Source: Myrmaecium sp. VS I D KN 1
Taxonomy: Eukaryota; Ascomycota; Dothideomycetes; Valsariales; Valsariaceae
NCBI GenBank assembly: GCA_019775845.1
Contig: JADQAV010000025.1
Span: 124,001-188,000 of the forward strand
Direction of reading: 5' to 3'
Length of the DNA stretch: 64,000 nt
Position numbers and translations under genes: made by a program. Below, piece after piece: positions 10,386 to 22,840 of this stretch (the first letter of the stretch is position 1; each line of letters starts with the position of its first letter). The notes beneath the pieces are model-generated. The model worked only from the letters and a program-made list of their open reading frames with translations. It ran no database searches and was not told the origin of the DNA.

Positions 10386-13300
10386 ATGCCGTCATCCAGC
10401 ACCCCTCCTCCTCCGCCGCCGCCACAACAGTCCCGCGGTCCCCAAGCAGAAGAAGCAAACCAAACCCGCAACGCACCCGCCGTGCCTAATGAAGTCGTCG
10501 CTAGCGCACGGGCAGCAGCGGCGGCCGCGGCGCATGACGAAGGAGCAGAAGGAGCAGAAGGATCGATAGAATCCCACAGGAACAGCGGGCGCGCGGGCGG
10601 CGGCGGCGGAAGCGATGCGGCGGAGGTGGCAGCGGAGCACAGCAGGCAAGGCGGTCACTTGGATGCCGGCGGGCACAGCGGGTCTCAGAATCGCATCGTC
10701 GATGCGGGCCCGGCGCCGGAGGCGTGGCACGATGAGCTTCCCCCGCCGGCGTACAGCGAGGTGTACGGGCAGATTGCCAGCCCGAATGAGGATTTTGGGA
10801 CGCGGGCGGCGGTGACGGGTGAGTGCGACAGTTGAAAAGGCTTGTGTGAATTTGTATAGGAGAGGTGCTAATATCACGTTTCAGATGATGGGCGTGTGGA
10901 TATTCGCATCAACCAGCGAGCTCACAGCCTCACCAACCTTCTCCGACCATCCCTCACGCAAATCCCCAAGATCGAAGAAGCCGAAGTCGCGGCTATCCCG
11001 CCTCCCTTCATCCCCCCCTCCCTCGGCGGCGAACCAGGCCAGCTCCCCCCGCCGCCGCTCAACGTGGTGATCCACGTCGTCGGCTCGCGCGGGGACGTGC
11101 AGCCCTTCGTGGCGCTGGGCAAGGTGCTCAAGGACACGTACCAGCACCGGGTGCGGCTGGCCACGCATCCGGTCTTCCAGTCCTTCGTCGAGGAGAACGG
11201 GCTCGAGTTCTTCAGCATCGGCGGCGACCCGTCCGAGCTCATGGCGTTCATGGTCAAGAACCCGGGCCTGATGCCGGGCTTCGACACCCTCCGCAAGGGC
11301 GATATCGGCAAGCGACGCAAGGGCATCGAGGAGATGATAAAGGGCTGCTGGCGGAGCTGCATCGAAGCGGGCGACGGGACGGGAGCGGGGTTTGGCACGT
11401 CGATGGTGGATAATTGGGTGCGAAGGCTGGGCGGCGGCAGCACCGATGCTCCAACGCACGACATTCCCGGCGCCGCGGACGAGCGGCCCTTCATCGCCGA
11501 CGCCATCATCGCGAACCCACCGTCGTTCGCGCACATCCACTGCGCCGAGAAGCTCGGCGTGCCGCTGCACATGATGTTCACGATGCCGTGGTCGCCCACG
11601 CAGCAGTTCCCCCACCCGCTGGCGAACATCCAGAAGACGAACGCGGACGCGAGCGTGACGAACTTCATGTCCTACACCATGGTCGACATGCTCACCTGGC
11701 AGGGGCTCGGCGACGTCATCAACCGGTTCCGGCGGGAGACGCTGGCGCTGGAGCCGCTCAGCCTGATGTGGGCGCCCGGCATCCTCGCCCGCCTCCGCAT
11801 CCCCTGGACCTACTGCTGGTCCCCCGCGCTGATCCCCAAGCCGAAGGATTGGGGCCCGCACATCGCCATCTCCGGCTTCTACTTCCTCAACCTCGCGTCC
11901 AACTACCAGCCCGACCCGGAGCTGGCGGCGTTCCTGGCCGCGGGACCGCCGCCGGTGTACATCGGCTTCGGCTCGATCGTGGTGGACGACCCGAACGCCA
12001 TGACCAAGCTGATCTTCGACGCCGTCCGCAAGACGGGCCAGCGAGCGCTCGTGTCGAAGGGCTGGGGCGGCCTCGGCGCCGAGGATCTGGACAAGCCCGA
12101 CAACGTGTTCATGCTCGGCAACTGCCCGCACGACTGGCTCTTCCAACACGTGTCCTGCGTCGTGCATCACGGCGGCGCGGGCACGACCGCGGCCGGCATC
12201 GCGTGCGGACGTCCGACCGTGATCGTCCCTTTCTTCGGCGACCAGCCGTTCTGGGGCGCGATGGTGGCCAGAGCCGGCGCCGGCCCGGAACCGATCCCGC
12301 ATAAGCGGCTGACGGCCGACAATCTGGCTGAGGCGATCCAAGAGGCGCTCAAGCCGAGTAGCCTGGAGCGCGCGCAGGAACTGGCGAACAAGATTGCTGC
12401 GGAGAAAGGGACGGACACGGGAGCGGCGACGTTCCATCAGATGCTGAAGGTGGACGAACTACGCTGCGCCGTTGTCCCTTCACACGCGGCGGTCTGGAGA
12501 CTCAAGCGGACGCAGGTCAGGCTGAGTGCCATGGCCGCTGCTGTGCTCGCGCATGCTGGCGAGTTGGACTTTGGCCAGCTGAAGCTCTACCGGTCACGAG
12601 AGTACGACACGGATCAGGGACCCGCGGACCCCATCACCGGTGGGTCGTCTGCTATCGTTGGCACGGTTACGACGATGTTGATGGGGGTTGCGGATTTTCC
12701 GAAGGAGACCCTTAAGGCTTTGCGTATTCATCCGGATGCGGCGGCGAACAGGAAAGCGGCTGCGGAGGGCGTGCGACTGACTGACTCGAAGACTGGAACG
12801 TCTTCTGACAGCACACAACCCAAGAAGTGTTCTCCTTTGCTTTCGCCGACGTCCTCGGGGGATCAATCACCCGGTTCAACCAGTCAAGATCGCGCTGGGC
12901 CCTCCACGAGTAGAAGGGACAAGTGGGAACAGCCTCTGGACCCGTTCACCGCAGCAGCCGCACTCGACACCGGCAAAGGGGTGGCGAGGATCGTCGGCGC
13001 CGGGTTGCGCTCGCCGATGGAGTTCACTCTCGGCCTCTCCAAGGGCTTCCACAACACGCCGAAGCTGTACGGGGAGCAGGTGAGGCAGGTGGACAAGGTG
13101 ACAGATTTAAAGAGCGGGCTGAAGGTTGCCGGAAAGGAGTTCGGATACGGCTTGTACGACGGCATCACCGGGCTCGTGATGGATCCGTACCGGGGCGCGA
13201 AGAAAGAGGGCGTGGAGGGTTTCTTCAAGGGGATGGGCAAGGGGCTCGCGGGCGTGTACCTCAAGTCGTCCGCGGGCGCGTTCGCGCTGCCGGGCTACGC

Positions 13301-14867
13301 GTTCAAGGGCGTGTACAAGGAGCTGGCGAAGCCGTTCGGCGAGAACGCGACGAACTACATCATCGCGGCGCGGACGGCGCAGGGGTACGCGCAGGCGCAG
13401 GCGCTGTCGGCGGAGGCGCGGGCGGCGATCGTGTACGCGTGGCGGGCGATCAAGCGCGACCTGAAGGTGAAGAAACACCCCGGGGAGACGCAGATCGAGG
13501 CGCTGCAAACGCTGCTCGACAGCCATCGCGCGAAGATGGAGGAGCGCGACCGCCGCCGCCGCAAGGGGAAGTCGCCGCTGCCACGGCCCGGCCGAGCGAG
13601 CTCCTCGGCCAGCGGTGGGCGCATCGGGCAGGTGCTACGCGGTGTGATGCCGTCTGCGCCAACGGGGCAGGCAACGGGGACGGCAACGGGAACAACGCAG
13701 CGCTCTGGCGATGACTTGGGACCTGGGCTGTCGAGCGACTCGACAAACGCGTCCTCGGTGAATAGCTCAAGTAGCGCGCCGCTGCCTCCTCCCCGGCACC
13801 CTTATAGCGTTGCTCGCCGACCTGTGCCGGACCGCTCAGGCTCTACCACTGCTACATCGGTTTCTTCTCATCCACGATCCAACTCGACCGCTGCGAACGA
13901 GCGCAAATCTTCATTTGCACATCATAACCCAACTGAAGAGGAAGACGACCCGGAACTCGCCATGGCGCTCGCGCAGTCTTTAGAGGACCAAAGACCCGGA
14001 CAGCAAACCGGTATCATAGGGGGCGATGGACCTGCAATTGCGTGGCCGCCCCTTCCAGGAACCATCTCCAACGAAGGCGAAGCCGCTGCCCCTGCCGCTG
14101 CCCCTACCCCTGCCGAAACCCGGCCCACAGCCGCCGAAGACGACGAAGACACCCTATTCGAGCGCGCAATCCAAGCCAGCATCACCGAACTCCAACGCAA
14201 CCCACCCGGTCCCGGCGAGGAGGACGAGGAAGCCGCGCTGCAACGCGCCATCGACGCGAGCAAAGCCGAGGCCCACAGCTCCGGCGCGTCCGCAGAGGAG
14301 CAGCAAGCGCTCGAAGAAGTCCTCCGACGCAGTCTCGCGGAGCAGAAGCTCCGTCGTCGCCGTCGCCGCCGCCGCAAGCAGAAAGCACCCCGCATCCGCA
14401 GCTCCGACAGCGAGTGGGACAGCAGCACCGCGGACGCGGACGACGTCGTCACGAGCGCAGCCGAGGAGGACGAAGAAGGGGAACCCGTCTTCACCGCCGG
14501 CGACACCGACACCGACTTCTCCTCCGACGACGACGAGGAGCTGCAGGCCGCGCTGGAAGCGTCGCGGCGCGCGCCTGCGGCGCCGGATCCGCGCCAGCGC
14601 GAGGCGGAGGAGGCGGAGATGCTGCGCCGCGCGATGGAGGAGAGTCGGCGGGAGGAGGAGGCGGCGAGGGTCAGGGAGGAGGAGGAGCGTAGGCAGATGG
14701 AGTTTGTGCGCCGGCAGAGCTTAATGGATGAGGAGGTGCGGAGGGCGGCGAGGGAGGGGAGGCCGCCGAGGCCGCTGGAGGAGATGGGGGAGGGGAGTGG
14801 GAGTGCGGAGGGTGAGGAGGATGAGATGCCGCCGCCTTATGCGGAGGTTGGGAGGGAGAGGTTTTGA
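10386..14867 (+). CDS. Sterol 3-beta-glucosyltransferase with VPS13-like middle and UIM tail
   Basis: Transfers glucose from UDP-glucose to sterols (family role). There are two exons, 10386-10818 and 10885-14867; donor GTGAGT, branch GTGCTAATATC, acceptor TCAG; 1471 residues. An Ala/Pro-rich N-terminus with a PPPAYSEV peptide is followed by the GT28 N-domain (HVVGSRGDVQPF near 203) and the UDP-sugar domain (HHGGAGTTAAGIACGRP near 570). No PH/GRAM domains, unlike Atg26. About 835-985 contains GITGLVMDPYRGAKKEG and GFFKGMGKGL. These resemble the C-terminal amphipathic segment of VPS13/ATG2. The tail (about 1160-1410) carries acidic helices of the form LxxAxxxS, matching ubiquitin-interacting motifs, and a run of eight Arg. 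The enzyme call is firm; the middle and tail assignments are by motif similarity. Confidence 0.88.
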
Positions 14868-15168
14868 TGAGGATGGTGATGCGTGATGCGTGAGGTTTAT
14901 GATGGTTTTTGCTTGTATGAATTGCCCGATGGCTTTTCTCGGTTGTGTGATACCCCCCCTTCCGATACTCACGGTCGTTATTGACTTGGTTTTTTGTTTT
15001 ATTCCCTAGAATATGATTATGTAACTGTGATAAGACGTACACATATGACCATTCAACTGAGAGAAGAAAGAAATCTTACACTCCTGATCTGGGTACTACA
15101 CACTACTCTACTCAAACAGAGTCAGAAATCTCCGCTCGCCCAACCCATCTCCTCCCACCCCTCCGCCC
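14868..15168. other. Convergent 3' ends
   Basis: Separates the 3' ends of the sterol glucosyltransferase (+) and THG1 (-). T-rich stretches on both strands suit two polyadenylation regions. No gene seen. Confidence 0.6.
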
Positions 15169-16603
15169 TCACGCCTTCGGCCTCCCCGCCCTCCCCCTCA
15201 AAATCCATGGCCGGCGCTCCCAAAACTCATCCTTAATAATATCAACATGCTCGACAGCAATCCGCGCTTTCAGCCGTCGCTTGCGCTCCTTCTCCGCCGC
15301 CGTCTTCGAGAGCGGGTCCGGGTGCTCTGCCACATCATCATCCTCGTCATCATCGCGGGTGCTCGACGAAGGAGCGGTGTCCGTGGCGGCGGATGAGGGT
15401 TTCGGGTCCTCGAGTTGGTACTATTTTCGATGTCAGAGAAAGGTCAGGTTGATTAAAACGCGGGGAGCGACGTACATCCCGAAACACCACGCTGCCTTTC
15501 TTATACATCGCCGGCTCGTCATTGTAATTAATCCCAAAGCGAGCGAAAAGGATCTCATTCTTATCCGCCGCATACGTGCCCATAAGCGCCTTCTCCGCGG
15601 CCGTGGCGTCCAGGCCCCCCTGCTGGACCAGCGCCCAGAAGGTCGTGTTGTAGAGGTTGTTGATGTGGCCTGGAGGCGCGAGCGGGGTGGTCAGCGATGA
15701 ACAGACGGTGAAGGGAGGGGTGATAGGTGGGAATGTGGGGACACCCACAGTCGACTTGTCGCCAGCTCATGTAGTCCCGCAGGTTGCGCGTGGTCGGGTA
15801 GAGCACGGCGCGGCCGTCGAAGCTGGGGAGCGGCGGGGAGAGCGGTTTGCTGGGGAAGTGGGTGGGCCAGAGGTGGGTGTAGTAGGAGGTGAAGGTGGAG
15901 ACGATGGTGCTGGTTAGTTTGCTGTGTGCGGCGTTCGCGTCAGTGAGGGACTCTAGGCGTATGGCCACTGGTGGCATGTTTGGTCGATGCCCATATGGAA
16001 GGCTTCTTTCCATGGGGGGACGACAGGCTTACCTCGCTCTCCTCTCGAACAACGCGCAGTCCCTGTGGAAGACAAAACTACATCCATGTGAGCGACGCTT
16101 CATGTGGGCGAAAGGATGCCTCTCCCCATACCTGAACTCATCACTGACACCATACGCCAGCACCAGTTCCGGCAGCTCGGTCATGACCCCCTTCGCCGCG
16201 GCGTTCATGAGGTCCAGCGCCCGCCGGTCGTTCGGCTTCTCGAACTCATATTTTGCGGTCAATCTGAGAAGAGAAACGGCAGAGAAAAAATTCTTTAGCA
16301 CGCGAATAGAGACAGAAGCACTGAACAAGACGAGACAAGATCGAAAAAGAAAAAAAGAGAAACTCGATAGAAGAAGACAATGCCCAGAAGAAAGAAAGAA
16401 AAACCTAACAAGAGAACAAAAAAAGGGTGAAGCAGACGGGTTTCTCACTTGTGGAAGCCTCGGCCATCGATCCGCACGACGATCCAGGTATTAGGGAGCA
16501 GGATGTCGGGCTGCTCAAACGATTTCACGTATTCATATCTGTTCGAGCCTTAGCAAGGTAAGGTGCAAAAGGGGGGCTAGGTTTTATACTTGGAATTGGC
16601 CAT
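15169..16603 (-). CDS. THG1: tRNA-His guanylyltransferase
   Basis: Adds the essential G(-1) to the 5' end of tRNA-His. There are seven exons on the minus strand: 16603-16590, 16538-16449, 16263-16132, 16077-16033, 15921-15749, 15669-15476 and 15420-15169. They encode 299 residues. Every junction restores the frame and gives family motifs: MANSKYEYVKSF at the start, RIDGRGFH and GVSDEFSF (the two metal-binding Asp segments), [12 protein letters not shown], and [11 protein letters not shown]. The C-terminal exon ends with a fungal-type [17 protein letters not shown] segment. The first exon is only 14 nt. Its donor is GTATAA, so the start codon lies in a separate tiny exon. RPB1 lies upstream on the same strand. 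Confidence 0.93.
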
Positions 16604-17353
16604 TGTGCAACGTCCTTTGATTTGAGGATGCGCTCCTCGCGATGGGCTGTGGATAGGGCTGCAGGTGTGCGCCTCTCTTTGCTGAGTCATACACATCAGT
16701 CTATGGAACTTAGTCGTGGTAGACGGGTTATCACCACGGGAGACAAACAAGCGTCACAGTGACAAGGAGAGAGCGATGCAGTTATTCTTCACTTTTTCAT
16801 TCATTTCTACATATCGAAGCCTCAATCTACCAGGCCTCGAAAGCTGCTCTACTCATACCCTTGATATCAATTTTGGATGCAGCTGTCCCGACTCATGTTT
16901 GATTGCATTTTGAACAAACTCACTGCCCCGAAAGGAAAGGAGAAAGCAACCCCTCCACTAGATTGCACTTTGTGGTTCATCATGCCGCACCATACCACCA
17001 GATTTTCTTGAAGTTCTAGAGAAAAGAGATCGGTCGCAGATACAGAAACACAAAACGTGAACCACGCCCCCTCCCTGCCAATAAACGCCGCTGTTCAGGA
17101 GCATAACATATACTTCCGAGCGTTTTCTTCGTCTGCAAAAGGAAAAAAGAAAAAATGCCCAATGAAAAACCACCCCTGGAAAAAAGAGAAAACCCGCATT
17201 ATGCTGAATGATACTGGGTAAGTAAGGAGTAAAATGAAAGAAAAGTCTGATGTTACAATGAATGCCAGTCAGTGAGCCCCATCCAGAGCCTGGGTATCCG
17301 GCATTCTTTCTAAAGCACCGTAGTGATAAGAAGAGCACTACCGTTTAGTCACC
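16604..17353. other. THG1 promoter and RPB1 3' region
   Basis: 750 bp between two minus-strand genes. It should hold the RPB1 3' UTR and terminator (an A/T-rich stretch with many AAAAGAAAAA runs, 17140-17200) and the THG1 promoter. No gene recognised. Confidence 0.6.
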
Positions 17354-20300
17354 TTAGTCTTGACGAGGCGACCTAGGTTTTTGTTAGCGGCGAATCGAAC
17401 AAAATTTTCCATAGATTCAAACTTACGTCGGAGAGTATTTCGGCGAGGTGGGCGACCACTTCGGCGAAGCCGCCCCGGGCGAATACTTGGGCGACGTCGG
17501 CGAATATGCGTTGCCAGGGCTCGTCGGACTGTACATCGGGCTCGTAGGGCTGAAGTTGGGAGAAGTCGGCGAGCGCCTGTCGCTCCCTCCACCAAACGCA
17601 GGGCTCGTAGGGCTGTACATTGGTGAAGTGGGGCTGAAGGCAGGTGATGTCGGGCTGTAACGCGGGGAAGTCGCCTTGAGACGAGCGGGCGATGTAGGGC
17701 TAAAGCTCGGCGACGTAGGTGAATAGCCAGGAGAGGTAGGTGAATAGCTTGGCGATGTCGGAGAATACGAAGGCGAGGTGGGCGAGGTGCTGGCACCATA
17801 GGCGGGAGAAGAGGGAGAGTACGTCGGCGATGTAGGAGAGAACGATGGGCTGGTGGCGGCGAAACTGGGAGAGGTGGCGCCGAAGCGAGGGCTTGTCATC
17901 CCCATACCCGGTGAAGTCGGAGAGTAACCGGGAGATGACGGGGAAAAGCCTGGTGACGACGGGCTTTGGCTGAAAGGACTTGTGGGAGCATAACCAGGGC
18001 TACGTCCACCCATGTACGGGCTCATTGCGCCGTCACCGAATCCACCACCACCGTAAGCAGTGAATCCTCCAGACTCGTCCATGCCAGCTTGTACCATTGG
18101 CGAGAAGGAAGCTCCGTAATCGGGTCCCGCGAAAGCCCCTTCGTGGGAAGGAGATCCAAGATCGTAAGGCGTAGCCGCGCCGCCCAGATCGGCGAAGCCG
18201 GATGCAGCCGCGAGACCTGGCATAAGAGCTGAAGCATTCGAGGCTTGCAGCGTCTTGAGCATCTCCTCATCCAACAAGACATCCATCTCGCCAGTGCCGA
18301 GAGGAGCAAGTTGACCAAGCATGATGTTCTCAGATACACCTCTACAATCGTCCAGTTCACCGCAGGAGGCAGCATCCAGAAGAATCTCGACAGTCTCTTC
18401 GAATGAACAGCGCATAAGAGCACCCGTGTCGTTACGGTTGATGCCATGGCGAGTGATGGCCATTAGGGTGCCACGAGCGGTCATGATGTCTACCAAGAGC
18501 GCTAAATGACGGTGGTTGACGTACGAACCATCGAAAGCCAGAACGTTGGTCAGCTCCTTCATGAGCAGAGCTCGGGTTGCCTCAATGCCCATAGTTTCGA
18601 AAATTTCCTGGAACGAGTTTGTCGTGGTATGAACCGAGTCAACGCCTTCAGCTACAAGCACATCGCGGAAAGCGGTGCCGCTAGTGTCGAGGAACCATTC
18701 TGTACATCCCGGATCATCCTTGATCTTGATCAGCTCGTTGTCATCGCCACGTCGAACCTTGGGCCGTTTGTCGATAAAGGCACGCTCGATACCCTTGATA
18801 CCACGCAGGGTGACATCATCCAGCAAATGGTTCTCAAGCTTTCTCATCCATGTCTCGTCACGGTTTTCCTCCTCATCTTCGTCTTGCCCCTTCAGGAAAC
18901 TCTCATCGTGGATGAAACGGACACGGAGTACCTGCTCGTCCGCGTTTTCATCACTGAAAATGACAGCAAGGTTCGAAGGGAACTGCTCCTTGATCGTAGC
19001 CGCGACGTCTGCAAGAGTCATTCCCTTGTCCAACAGCTTTCGACGACTGCAGGTGATCCTAAGAAGCCACCTAGACTGCAGTTCGACATTCTCGTTCTCT
19101 TCCGGAATCAGGAAGTAAGACTCCACCATGTCCTTGTCAGCCTCGATCACGGTGTCTTCGATGTTAGGATCGTAGTAGAGCTCAACCATTTCCGCAAGAG
19201 ACCGGAGCGTCGTATGCTCTATACGGCTGCGGAGCAGTTTGGCGTCTTCTTGAGTAGCGTTAGGTGTGGACAAGAACACACGCATTGAGGGAGTCTTGAT
19301 GTTCTTAGCCACGTTGAGAATCTCTTTCAGACGTGGAACACCCAAGGTAACGTTCTTAGAAGACACACCAGCAAAATGGAAAGTGTTGAGAGTCATCTGG
19401 GTAGCGGGTTCTCCGACAGACTGAGCGGCCAAGACACCGACCATCTCACCCGGGTTGACATGTGCTCGGAGGAAACGGTTCTCCAAGTCTCCCATGATGT
19501 TTTCAAAAGCGAGCTTGTTGAGCCTGTGCTCTCGAACAAGGCGCTTGAAAGCGAGCTGTGACCGCAGCAGGCATTTGAAGAGCATGGTGGCACTCTCTTG
19601 TGCCTCTTTAGATATAGGATCTTCACCCCGAACTACAACGAGCCTATCCAGCACCTCCCGAACCTTCGTGATTACTTCCACAGGATGAAGGTTGCTGATG
19701 GCATCGTCTTTGATCTTGAACTTCGTCCTAGCGGACCTTATTATGCGGCTGATGTTGAGCGGGAGCTGGTACATCTCATTATCATCGTCGGCATTCTTGA
19801 TGCTGCGCAAGAACTCTCTGTCCTTCTGCAGTTGCTCCCATTCCTCGTCCAGGTGGTGCTGCACGTCGATGTCGCCAGCGATCTCAGCGGCAACTTCGAG
19901 ATCCTGCGGAGGTAACTGAAGTTTAGGGTCTGTGAGATCGACCCGATATTTTTCCCTGAAGACAGAGTCACCACACTTGATGATGTCGATGGGTTGCCCT
20001 TCGATGATAGCGCCATCGAGACCGTCTTCTCCATAGACGAACTGGACGATATCTCCGAGGGAGTTACGAACCGTCCCGTCATACTTGGCCATAACGTCTT
20101 CGAGAGCCTTCACCAATCTTCGCTGGATGTATCCAGTTTCTGCAGTCTTGACGGCGGTATCAATGAGACCTTCGCGACCAGCCATAGCGTGAAAGAAAAA
20201 CTCAGTCGGTGTGAGTCCACGGAGATAGGAGTTCTCCACAAAACCTCTCGATTCTGCAGAGTAATCGTCTTTGGTGAAGTGTGGCAAAGTCCGATATTTG

Positions 20301-22840
20301 AATCCGAAGGGAATACGCTTGCCTTCCACGGCTTGTTGGCCGACAAGAGCGGTCATTTGGGCAATATTGATATCGGAACCTTTTGAGCCGGAAGTTGCCA
20401 TAGCCTTTGCGTTGTTGAGATCCTTCAAACTCTTCGATGCTCGACTACCCGCATTATCACGGGCGCTGTTGAGGGCCTTCTGAACCTTGCTCTCAAAAGT
20501 CTCACGGACGTTCATACCGGGTAACGGCTCCAGCAGGTTCTGTGTAGCTTCTTCCGTAATCTCCTCGACTTCAGCCTTCTCCTTGGCGACGGCGTCCATA
20601 ATCTCCGCGGTTGTGGCCTTATCAGGGACAGTATCGCCAATGCCGATACTGAAACCATTGTGCAACAACCAGTAATTCACGACTCGCTGGGCGCCGTTGA
20701 AGAAGTTGACAGCGGCTTCCCATCCGCTCTCGTTGTAGATGACATGAATAACGCCACCACTGCTAGCACCTACAGTTTTCTTGCTGAACTGCCCGTACAT
20801 GAGCTCGCCATTGCTGATGAGTAAGTTCTGGTCAGCAGAGGGAGAAAAGCCATGCCTTGCTTCGTGTCGAATCAAGTTCAGTCCATCCGGGAGAACTGTG
20901 CTGATGATCTGTTTCCCCGTCCATCGTGGACGAGGCTTAATGATAGCAGGCTGTGGAATTTGTCCGTCCCAATCAGGAACCCACATGAGAATGTTCATGA
21001 CTTGCTCCTTCGTTAGGAAAACGTCGCGTCGGCAAATCTTATAGATACCGCACAAAGTATCTTGAACAATACCCATAAGAGGCCCATTGCGTTGAGGGGA
21101 CACAATATTTAGCGGTACCATGCACAAGTTCATAACCTCTGCTCGAGTTTCCTCTGACTGCGGAACGTGCAAGTTCATCTCGTCACCGTCGAAATCGGCG
21201 TTGTAAGGTGAGGTGACGGACAAGTTTAGTCGGAATGTGGAGTACGGCATCACGCGGACGCGATGACCCATCATGGATTCCTTGTGCAGAGAAGGCTGGC
21301 GGTTGAAAATGATAACGTCGCCATCTACGATATGACGCTCAACCTTCCAACCAAGCTCCAGTCGTATTTCGCCTGCTCGTTTGTGATGCTTGAGGTCGAT
21401 ACGCTGACCATCAGACCGAATGATGTATTTCGCTCCGGGGTGCTCATTAGGACCGTTCCGGACGATGCGATTCAACTTCTCGATGTTGAACCTCGTTACG
21501 GTCTCGGGGTACGTCAACGTACGAGCAATGCTGCGTGGGACACCAACCTCATCCAGAGACAAGTTTGGATCGCCAGTGATGACAGTGCGAGCCGAGAAGT
21601 CCACACGTTTACCCATCAAGTTTCCTCTGAGACGACCCTCCTTACCCTTTAGGCGACCGCGAATCGTCTTGAGAGGTCTACCGGACTTTTGCAGCGCTTG
21701 AGGAAGACCAGCAACATCGTTATCCATATACGTAGCGACGTGGTACTGGAGAAGATTCTCAAACTCCGATTGAATATGCTGTGGAGAACCATCCGTCAGG
21801 CATCGTTGGACGTTCGAGTTTGCACGAATGATATCGCCGAGTTTGTAAGTAAGATCATCCTCGCCACGCATGCCTTGGCCTGTGCCATCGACCGAGATAC
21901 TAGGGCGGACGGGTGGCGGTGGGACAGGCAAGATAGAAATGATCATCCACTCCGGACGAGCGTAGTCCTTGTTCAGTCCTAGGATCTGCAGTGTCTCATC
22001 GGTAAGATTGCGGAAGATGTTGAGCGCATCCTGCGGGGTTATGGGCCTCTGCTCCTCTTTCCCACCGCCTTCTTCTTCATCCCCTTTGGTAGCCTTGAAT
22101 ATAGCCGTAAGCTTGAGGCCATTCTTCTTGATCTGATCTGGTTGCCTGTTGCCACAACCGCCGTGCGAAATCTTTGGTTTTTTCTTCGAGTCCTTTGCAT
22201 CGGGATCAGCTGCATCGAGGTCTGATTCGCAAAACTTCCTGCTAGAGGAGATTCGCCAGATCGCATCAAAGCGCTTCTTTGGGTCACGCATCCTTATAGC
22301 CTTTCGCCAGTCCTCTCGGCTCTAAAAGACGTTAGTAATATGCGGCAGAGAGCTATTTGGAGCTAACACTGACGAAATCGGCTTTGATCAGTCCGCAGTT
22401 ATGGCAGACAGTCTCAAGAAGCTTTTTAATCTTCGTTATGAAACCTGCGTAGATAGTTAGCGAGATGAACCTCCCAAGTATCTTCATAGAGGTTTCGTAC
22501 CAACGTGAAATACCGGGACAGCCAGTTCAATATGTCCGAAGTGACCAGGGCATTCCTGCATGTTTTCTCCGCAAGTTGCGCAGGAAAAGCCACGGTCGAT
22601 GGAACCGAGCTTCGGGTCATTCAGACCTTTCTCACGGGGTTTCTGTTTCTGCTCATCCTGAATGAAATGTCAGATACGAGTCCATCAACGAGGATTCGGG
22701 TGTAAGCAAACCATAGTTTCCGGGTATTGGATGTGCACTACACTCATATTCTTGATCTCCTCCGGAGAGAGCAGGCCGAACTGCACCTCTTGAATGGAGC
22801 GCAGCGGCGCGCTCGACGTGGGGAAATTGAAATTCGACAT
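17354..22840 (-). CDS. RPB1: RNA polymerase II largest subunit
   Basis: Catalytic subunit of RNA polymerase II, nuclear. There are five exons: 22840-22712, 22657-22501, 22444-22374, 22321-17427 and 17372-17354, encoding 1756 residues, the usual size. Exon 2 carries the N-terminal zinc-binding Cys/His set ([17 protein letters not shown]). The active-site Mg motif [10 protein letters not shown] lies near residue 490. Clamp, bridge-helix and jaw regions are complete. The C-terminal domain from about 1553 has roughly 25 heptads, of which about nine keep YSPTSP exactly. The others are degenerate (FSPTSP, YAPTSP, FAATSP) and interrupted by short inserts such as ARLKA and AFGGGSDRR. The last exon adds only SPRQD after an intron with a GTAAGT donor and a CCGCTAAC branch site. 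Confidence 0.97.

Noticed and set aside
10881-12437. 518-codon minus-strand ORF opposite the sterol glucosyltransferase
   Set aside because: Arg/Val/Glu-rich translation typical of the reverse of a GC3-rich gene; the real gene is clear on the plus strand.
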